From the NCBI GenBank assembly GCA_046155885.1, contig JBJXFU010000056.1:1-64000 (forward strand): 64,000 bases of DNA. The letters run 5' to 3'. A model generated the notes under the pieces. It searched no databases. It saw nothing but the letters and a program-made list of their open reading frames with translations, and was not told the origin of the DNA. How positions within the stretch are numbered: the first letter of the stretch is position 1; the number at the start of each line of letters is the position of its first letter. Of the stretch, positions 58,848-64,000 are shown one piece after another. Origin of the DNA: JAOADN01 sp046155885 (GTDB lineage Bacteria; Pseudomonadota; Alphaproteobacteria; Rhodobacterales; Rhodobacteraceae). The translations under genes were made by a program, and so were the position numbers.

Positions 58848-59627
58848 CTAGACCATCGTCATGCCGCCATCGACGGGCAGCACCGTACCGGTGATGAAGG
58901 CGGCGGCGTCGGACGCAAGGAACAGCGCCGCGCCCGCCACCTCGGCGGGCTTCGCGTAGCGGCCGATAGGGTGCAGTCCCGCAAGGACCGTCATCCCGGC
59001 TTCCTCGCCGCCCTCCATCCCGCCCGCATAGCGCCGGGTCAGCGGCGTATCGATGACACCCGGCGCGATGGCGTTGGCGCGCAGGCCGGACTTGGCGTAA
59101 TCGGCCGCGATGCAGCGCGCGAGGTGGTGTAGCCCGGCCTTGGCGACATTGTAGGCAACATCGCCTTCCCAGGCGACAAGCCCGGCGACCGACCCGACGA
59201 AGATCACCGAAGGGCTCCTGCCCTCCAGAAGCGTCGGGATCAGACGGCGCGACAGGCGGAACGCCGCAGTCAGGTGCAGACCCAGCATCGCGTCCCATGT
59301 CGCGTCCGGCGTTTCGTGGGTCGGGGCCGTCGCCGTCACGTCGATTCCGGCGCAATGGACGAAGATGTCGAGCCCGCCCAGGGCGGCGACAGCCGCGTCG
59401 GCCGCGCGGTCGGTAGCCTCGCGATCCAGAAGGTCGGCCTTCACCACGACGGCGGTCCGGCCCGCAGCGCGCAACCGCCCCGCCGCCGCTTCCGCCGATG
59501 CCGCGTTCTTCGACGCACCGATCGCCACCGCCGCACCTTCGGCCGCGAAAAGCCCGACCACGGCCGCGCCGATCCCGCTCGATCCGCCCGATACATAAGC
59601 GCGCCGCCCGTCAAGAAGTCCCGCCAT
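58848..59627 (-). CDS. Short-chain dehydrogenase/reductase (SDR)
   Basis: A 259-residue SDR and first gene of the ten-gene minus operon. GLLDGRRAYVSGGSSGIGAA gives the cofactor motif (SGGSSGIG), IFVHCAGID replaces NNAG, and VIFVGSVAGLVAWEGDVAYN followed by VAKAG gives Ser, Tyr and Lys. It ends GTVLPVDGGMTMV. Its promoter must lie in the 124-bp divergent region that carries the TGTATACA operator. Substrate unknown. Confidence 0.86.
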   Translation of the reverse strand: MAGLLDGRRAYVSGGSSGIGAAVVGLFAAEGAAVAIGASKNAASAEAAAGRLRAAGRTAVVVKADLLDREATDRAADAAVAALGGLDIFVHCAGIDVTATAPTHETPDATWDAMLGLHLTAAFRLSRRLIPTLLEGRSPSVIFVGSVAGLVAWEGDVAYNVAKAGLHHLARCIAADYAKSGLRANAIAPGVIDTPLTRRYAGGMEGGEEAGMTVLAGLHPIGRYAKPAEVAGAALFLASDAAAFITGTVLPVDGGMTMV

Positions 59628-59711
59628 GCCGAACTCCGAACCGATGCGGACGTACCCTCGGGCCGGTCCGCCTGACCTGTGAACAAGCGAGTCTGGCTTG
59701 CCCCGTTCTGA

Positions 59712-59729
59712 CTAACTGTATACAATTAG
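59712..59729. promoter_or_regulatory. GntR-type operator CTAACTGTATACAATTAG
   Basis: An 18-bp inverted repeat with perfect core TGTATACA and arms CTAA/TTAG; only the C16/A25-type pair between core and arm is mismatched. It lies 23 bp before the GntR start and 85 bp before the divergent SDR start. TGTATACA-centred sites are typical of FCD-type GntR proteins. It should give autoregulation and control of the ten-gene operon. Confidence 0.7.
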
Positions 59730-59751
59730 CTCAGCTGTGCAAGGAGCGAGC

Positions 59752-60432
59752 ATGCAGACGCCAGCGCCGCTCGCCGGTGAGCTTCCCGACCTGGGGCTGA
59801 TGCGCGCGCCAAGCCTCGCCGAGCAGGCGGCGGATGCCATCGTGGACCATGTGGCATCCGGCGCGCTTCAGCCGGGGCAGCGGCTGGTCGAATCCGACCT
59901 TGCAGCCTCGATGAACATGAGCCGGGTTCCCCTGCGCGAGGCCCTGAAAATCCTCGAAGTGCAGGGGATCGTCGAAAGCGAGCAGCACAAGGGCACCCGG
60001 GTCGCCCGGTTCGATGCATCAAGGATGCGGCACGGATCGGAAGTCAGGGTAGCGCTGGAACGCCTCGCCTTCCGCGATGCCGCGGCCGTCTATTTAGCCG
60101 ACCAGGGCCGCGTCGCCGTGCTTGACCGTCTGATCGCCCGCATGGGCCGCGCTGCCGAACAGATGGAATGGCTCGACATCAGCCGCATCGACCTGGCATT
60201 CCACCGCGAGGTCGTGCGCGCCTCCGGCAACTTCATCGTCCGGACGCTGTGGGAATCCCTGTCGCGCCATATCCTGATCCAGTTCGGCTACGAAATCCGC
60301 GACGAACAGGACGCCGAGGTCTTCGTGCCTCAGCACCGCAGGCTCCGCGAACTTCTCGCGGCGGGCGACGCGGCGGCGCTTCATTCCGAAGTGGAAAGCC
60401 ACATCCTGCGGTTCCAGAGGAAGTCGGGTTAG
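59752..60432 (+). CDS. GntR family transcriptional regulator, FCD subfamily
   Basis: A 226-residue regulator. The winged HTH spans about 15-85 (QRLVESDLAASMNMSRVPLR, VESEQHKGTRVARFD), followed by an FCD helical domain with DLAFHREVVRASGN and a later His in VPQHRRLRELL, fitting a metal-assisted carboxylate pocket. The ATG at 59752 is chosen because AAGGAG is 6 bp upstream; a GTG at 59737 is an alternative. It is divergent from the ten-gene sugar-acid-type operon, with the TGTATACA operator between. Confidence 0.87.
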   Translation: MQTPAPLAGELPDLGLMRAPSLAEQAADAIVDHVASGALQPGQRLVESDLAASMNMSRVPLREALKILEVQGIVESEQHKGTRVARFDASRMRHGSEVRVALERLAFRDAAAVYLADQGRVAVLDRLIARMGRAAEQMEWLDISRIDLAFHREVVRASGNFIVRTLWESLSRHILIQFGYEIRDEQDAEVFVPQHRRLRELLAAGDAAALHSEVESHILRFQRKSG

Positions 60433-60526
60433 CGTGGAGGGCCCCCGCCCCGCGAAAACACCCGCAAGGCCTGCACATGCAGCCAGGATCGACCCGTCCC
60501 CGACGCCCGCCGCCGGGACTGATCGG

Positions 60527-61123
60527 CTAGTCTCCGTGCAACGGTTTGGACATCGCCGGTCCGACTTCGAAACCCAGGAAACGCGCGCGAAAGCCCTCTC
60601 TCTGCGGCGAGCAGGCCATCGGCCCCAGACGCACGGCCGGCGGAGCCCGGAAATCGCCGACCCGAAGCAGTTGCCACGCGCCGCCGGCGCCAAGGAAATG
60701 AACGATTGCCGCACCGCCGATCCGGGTCAGGCGCACCTTCTGCGCCCCGGGCGCACGCGGCACCGCGACGACAGACCAGTCGGACCGGCCGTCGCGGGTG
60801 ATGACGACCGAGAAATTCGTGACATCATCCGAAAACTCGATGCCCGTCTTCAGCCAGTTCCGCGCGTCCAGGCGCATCATCAGGCCGGCCTGGTCGTAAA
60901 GGACCTCGTATTCCCCCTCGAAGGTCACGACCGCAGTGAAGTCTCCCTCGACTTCCGCGCCGAAGAAGTGGCCGTCGTCCCGGTGAAAACCGTAAAGGGT
61001 GTCCTGCCAGAAATCCGTCCTGTCACCGGTGGTCACGTCAAGCACGCCGCCGGAAAAGCCCCAGGACGGCGGCTCCCCATGCCACTCCGCCTTGTCCAGG
61101 AACCGCAGGGAGGTCGGCGCCAA
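60527..61123 (-). CDS. DUF1349 family protein (concanavalin-like fold)
   Basis: About 198 residues from TTG at 61123, which sits 7 bp after GGAAAGGA and just beyond the ATPase stop. An ATG at 61207 is possible but would overlap the ATPase gene by 38 bp with low-complexity residues. The body has DFWQDTLYGFHRDDGHFFGA, YEVLYDQAGLMMRLDARNWL, KTGIEF and FSVVITRDGRSDWSVVAV, the DUF1349 pattern. It is a predicted jelly-roll carbohydrate-binding or hydrolase-like domain, with no signal peptide seen. It is the last gene of the fifth importer operon; the function of DUF1349 is not established. Confidence 0.78.
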   Translation of the reverse strand: MAPTSLRFLDKAEWHGEPPSWGFSGGVLDVTTGDRTDFWQDTLYGFHRDDGHFFGAEVEGDFTAVVTFEGEYEVLYDQAGLMMRLDARNWLKTGIEFSDDVTNFSVVITRDGRSDWSVVAVPRAPGAQKVRLTRIGGAAIVHFLGAGGAWQLLRVGDFRAPPAVRLGPMACSPQREGFRARFLGFEVGPAMSKPLHGD

Positions 61124-61169
61124 GATCTGTCCTTTCCCGGGCCAGTGGCAAGAGAGAGCGGCGTCCGCC

Positions 61170-62240
61170 TCAGCGGATGCGCGCACCGGTCGTCGCATCG
61201 AAGACATAGAGATGATCGCGCGGCAGAATCACCCCGATGCGGTCGCCCGCCTTGCCGTCGAAGTCCTTGGCCGCCTTGACGATCAGCTTGTCGCCGCCCC
61301 AGTTCACCGTCACCAGCGTGTGGTCGCCGATCAGCTCGGTGGTGTAGATCTCGCCCTGAAGTGTTCCCGCCTCGGCGGCGGCGACGCTGCAATCCTCCGG
61401 CCGCACGCCCAGGATCGCCTTGTCGATCCGCCCCGAAACCGCCGTCTCGGCCGTCGCGCCGTTGGTCATGAACCGGCTGCCTTCAAGGCTGCCGTGCACG
61501 ACATTCATCGGCGGCGAGCCGATAAACTGCGCCACGAACAGGTTCGCGGGGTTGTTGTAGATTTCGGCCGGGCTGGCCAGCTGCTGCAGCACGCCCTTCT
61601 CCAGGATCGCCACCCGGTGGGCCAGCGTCATCGCCTCGATCTGGTCATGCGTGACATAGATCGTCGTAATGCCCAGCGACTGCTGCATGTGCTTCAGCTC
61701 GGCGCGCATGAAGCCCCGGAGCTTGGCGTCGAGGTTCGACAGCGGTTCGTCCATCAGGAACACCGACGGGCGCCGGATGATGGCGCGCGCCAGCGCCACG
61801 CGCTGCTTTTGGCCACCCGAAAGCTCGCGGGGATAGCGGTCCAGAAGGCCGTCGAGCTGCACCTGCGTCGCCGCGTCGCGGATGGCGCTGTCCATCTCGG
61901 CGGCGGGAACCCTGCGCACCTTCAGCGGAAAGCCGATGTTCTCGGCCACCGTCTTGTGCGGGTATAGCGCGTAGGACTGGAACACCATCGAGATGTCGCG
62001 GTACTTCGGCAATACATCGGTGACATCGCGGTCGCCGATCAGCACCCGCCCCGCCGTGGCCGTCTCCAGCCCCGAAAGAATCCGCAAGGCCGTCGTCTTG
62101 CCCGATCCCGAGGCGCCCAGAAGCACCAGGAATTCGCCCGGCGCGACGTCCAGATCGAACTCCTCCAGCACCTTCACCGCACCGAAGGATTTCTGCACCC
62201 GGTCGAACCTGACCGGCACCTTCTGACTTCCGCCTGCCAT
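61170..62240 (-). CDS. Sugar ABC transporter ATPase, UgpC/MalK type
   Basis: A 356-residue ATPase. Walker A is GASGSGKTT, Q-loop MVFQSYALYPH, signature LSGGQKQRVALARAI, Walker B VFLMDEPLSNLD and H-loop IYVTHDQIEAM. The OB-type regulatory domain follows (LGVRPEDCSVA). It starts 3 bp after the MalG-type permease stop. It energises the 62244-64000+ importer, whose binding protein should lie beyond the right edge. Confidence 0.88.
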   Translation of the reverse strand: MAGGSQKVPVRFDRVQKSFGAVKVLEEFDLDVAPGEFLVLLGASGSGKTTALRILSGLETATAGRVLIGDRDVTDVLPKYRDISMVFQSYALYPHKTVAENIGFPLKVRRVPAAEMDSAIRDAATQVQLDGLLDRYPRELSGGQKQRVALARAIIRRPSVFLMDEPLSNLDAKLRGFMRAELKHMQQSLGITTIYVTHDQIEAMTLAHRVAILEKGVLQQLASPAEIYNNPANLFVAQFIGSPPMNVVHGSLEGSRFMTNGATAETAVSGRIDKAILGVRPEDCSVAAAEAGTLQGEIYTTELIGDHTLVTVNWGGDKLIVKAAKDFDGKAGDRIGVILPRDHLYVFDATTGARIR

Positions 62241-62243
62241 TCC

Positions 62244-63428
62244 CTACCCTTTCACGGCGCCCAGCAGGACGCCCTTTGAAATGAAGCGCGTGAGCAGGAT
62301 GGCCATCACGATGACCGGCACGATCATGATGACGATGATGGCGCACATCTCCCACCAGAACACGCCCTTCTCACCCGCGTTCTTCGCCGCGACCATGATC
62401 GGCATCGTCTGAACCTTGGCGGTCGCCATGAACACCGCGAAAAGGTATTCGTTCCAGTTCAGCACCAGCGTCAGCAGCGTCGTCGCCGCAAGGCCCGGCC
62501 GGGTCAGCGGCAGCACGATCTCCCAGAAGATGCCGAACCGCGTGGCGCCGTCCAGCTGCGCCGATTCCTCCAGCTCGATCGGCAGGTTGGCGAAGAAGTC
62601 GTGCATCAGCCAGACAACGATCGGCAGGTTCGCCACCGCGTAAAGCAGGATCAGCGCAAGGTGCGTGTCCAAGAGCCCCACCGACTGGAACATCACGTAG
62701 ATCGGAATCACCACCACGATGGGCGGCAGGATGCGCTGCGAGATGATCCAGAAGAGGATATCGCCGTTGCCCAGCGTCGCGGCGAAGTGCTTGCCCAAGG
62801 CGCGTGCCAGGAAGAAGAACAGCGCCAGCCCCACCGCCGCCGATGCCCACCACGGCACACCCGCGAAGGTCGTGACCACGATCACCACCACCGCCAGCAG
62901 CACGAACATCAGGATGTTGCCGAATTTCGGCTTGTAGCGGATGCGCGCCAGCGCATAGGCCGCCATCGCCCCCACCACGATGCACAGCGCGGTGGCCGCG
63001 ATGCTGACCACCAGCGAGTTGGTGAAGGCGAGGAAGATCTTGCAGATCTGCGGCTCCATCGGCGTCAGCGTGACGACCGGAGAGACCACGAAGGCGAAGG
63101 AATTCCAGACCAGAAGTCCAAGCTGGCGGACGATGGCGTAGGCGTCACAATTGGCATCGCTGGTGAATTGCGTCCTCCAGGCGTCCAGGTTCGGCTGAAA
63201 ATCCACGAAGGGGATGTAGTACGGCCCCTGGTTCACCGCCGCCGCGTCCTTGAAGGATGTGATGACCACCCAGTAGATCGGGAACAGCACGAAGACCGAC
63301 CAGAATGCCAGAAGGAAATAGGCGACGACCTTTGCCACGGGCGCCATCCGGCCCACCGCCGGCGGCTCGAACAGCCGTTCCATCAGGCCCCGGTCGGCCT
63401 TTTCGAACTTGAACGAGGCTTCGCTCAT
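62244..63428 (-). CDS. Sugar ABC transporter permease, MalG type, enlarged
   Basis: A 394-residue permease, about 110 longer than a usual MalG-type protein. The additional part includes an extracytoplasmic loop (FQPNLDAWRTQFTSDANCDA) and an inserted hydrophobic pair (about 185-225, NILMFVLLAVVVIVVTTFAG and WWASAAVGLALFFFLARAL). The standard core resumes with the EAA-type loop ELEESAQLDGATRFGIFWEI and NWNEYLFAVFMATAK. It ends KGVLLGAVKG. It overlaps the MalF-type gene by 4 bp (ATGA). Confidence 0.85.
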   Translation of the reverse strand: MSEASFKFEKADRGLMERLFEPPAVGRMAPVAKVVAYFLLAFWSVFVLFPIYWVVITSFKDAAAVNQGPYYIPFVDFQPNLDAWRTQFTSDANCDAYAIVRQLGLLVWNSFAFVVSPVVTLTPMEPQICKIFLAFTNSLVVSIAATALCIVVGAMAAYALARIRYKPKFGNILMFVLLAVVVIVVTTFAGVPWWASAAVGLALFFFLARALGKHFAATLGNGDILFWIISQRILPPIVVVIPIYVMFQSVGLLDTHLALILLYAVANLPIVVWLMHDFFANLPIELEESAQLDGATRFGIFWEIVLPLTRPGLAATTLLTLVLNWNEYLFAVFMATAKVQTMPIMVAAKNAGEKGVFWWEMCAIIVIMIVPVIVMAILLTRFISKGVLLGAVKG

Positions 63429-64000
63429 GCCTTGGCCTTCCGCAACTGTCCAAGCACCACGTAGTTGAAGAAGGACGCGCAGACGACAACGGTAAGGATC
63501 AGCAGCAGATAGGCGATGGCCGCCGAACTGCCGATGTCGTTGGCCCGCCAGACATAGACCGAATGCAGGGTCATCGACTCGGTCGACGATCCCGGCCCGC
63601 CGCCGGTCATGATGTTCGGCAGATCGACGATCTTGAACGCCTCGATCGCCCGGATCAGCAGCACCGTGGCGGCGACCGGAACGATCTGCGGCCAGGTGAT
63701 CTCGCGGAAGATCTGCACGCTCGACGCGCCATCCACCTGCGCCGCCTCGACATGGTCGCGGGGCACGTTTTCAAGCGCCGCCAGCATGCAGATGAAGATG
63801 AACGGTATCCACTGCCAGGAATCGCAGATCATCATCACGAAGCGCGCCGCCCAGGGGTCGGCCGACCAGACCCAGTCCTCGATCCCGAAGACCTGCAGGA
63901 TCGGCTGGAACGGACCCTTCGTCACATCCGCCACCATCTTCATCGCGTAGCCGACACCCAGCGGCGTGACCATCAGCGGGATGAAGAAGATGACGCGGAA
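63425..64000 (-). CDS. Sugar ABC transporter permease, MalF type, N-terminus beyond window
   Basis: The frame is open from the right edge to the stop at 63425, giving about 191 C-terminal residues. FRVIFFIPLMVTPLGVGYAM enters at the edge, so the true start lies further right. The EAA loop is HVEAAQVDGASSVQIFREIT, followed by FKIVDLPNIMTGGGPGSSTE, a MalF-type motif. It forms the channel with the enlarged MalG-type protein. The missing start and binding protein are outside the window. Confidence 0.86.
   Translation of the reverse strand, partial: FRVIFFIPLMVTPLGVGYAMKMVADVTKGPFQPILQVFGIEDWVWSADPWAARFVMMICDSWQWIPFIFICMLAALENVPRDHVEAAQVDGASSVQIFREITWPQIVPVAATVLLIRAIEAFKIVDLPNIMTGGGPGSSTESMTLHSVYVWRANDIGSSAAIAYLLLILTVVVCASFFNYVVLGQLRKAKA

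Noticed and set aside
1..64000. CRISPR array or intact insertion sequence
   Set aside because: No regularly spaced repeat set and no transposase with terminal inverted repeats was seen; the only mobility gene is the partial integrase at the left edge.

Overview
The window is high-GC, tightly packed alphaproteobacterial DNA. Its style fits the Rhodobacterales/Paracoccaceae: GC-rich codon use, ATGA stop/start overlaps, MalFGK/UgpABCE-type sugar importers and CCCCGGA...TCCGGGG intergenic hairpins. The lineage is inferred from style, not from a marker gene. Nearly everything is catabolic: seven ABC importers (one decayed, one cut by the window end), oxidoreductases, epimerases, kinases and their GntR/RpiR-type regulators. 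No rRNA, CRISPR array or intact transposase was seen.

Left edge (1-4.1 kb): the start of a tyrosine integrase on the minus strand, two tandem 11-bp repeats and a 3' tRNA-Asn fragment with its terminator mark the end of an integrated element. Beside it is a decaying glycerol-3-phosphate importer: ugpB absent, ugpA truncated and carrying two stops, ugpE and ugpC intact. At 4.1-7.3 kb a four-gene minus-strand operon encodes a DJ-1/PfpI protein, the two halves of the Tm-1-like protein (UPF0261 and a PEP-hydrolase-like TIM barrel) and a cupin.

From 18.3 down to 8.4 kb runs a long minus-strand sugar operon: epimerase, Gfo/Idh dehydrogenase, an ABC importer with two different ATPases, a small membrane protein, a broken PfkB kinase, an SDR and an L-rhamnose mutarotase-like protein. 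The two ATPases have complementary motif defects: one lacks the H-loop His, the other has a degraded signature motif. At 18.4-22 kb lie a GntR regulator, a trimethylamine-dehydrogenase-like flavoprotein, an overlapping 48-residue small ORF and a MOSC protein.

At 22.4-33 kb two divergent arms hold RidA, two glycerol-1-phosphate-dehydrogenase-like paralogs, a sugar importer, a SelA/DgaE-like PLP enzyme, a GntR regulator, a PIG-L deacetylase and a KDG-kinase-like PfkB protein. Together they read as a possible route from an N-acetylated amino sugar (acid) to KDPG. At 33.2-40.9 kb a polyamine-type importer is followed by a GT-B glycosyltransferase, three tandem Cupin_3 paralogs and an aldehyde dehydrogenase. 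At 40.9-48.8 kb an RpiR regulator heads a peptide-type importer operon ending in an M81/MlrC-like peptidase.

From 59.6 down to 49.7 kb a ten-gene minus-strand operon combines a polyamine-type importer (Tat-exported binding protein) with two enolase-superfamily enzymes, two SDRs, a zinc alcohol dehydrogenase and an aldose-epimerase-like protein. A divergent GntR gene with a clear TGTATACA-centred operator precedes it. The window ends inside a seventh, UgpC/MalFG-type importer with a DUF1349 protein. All five complete binding-protein genes are followed by a strong GC-rich hairpin before the next gene.
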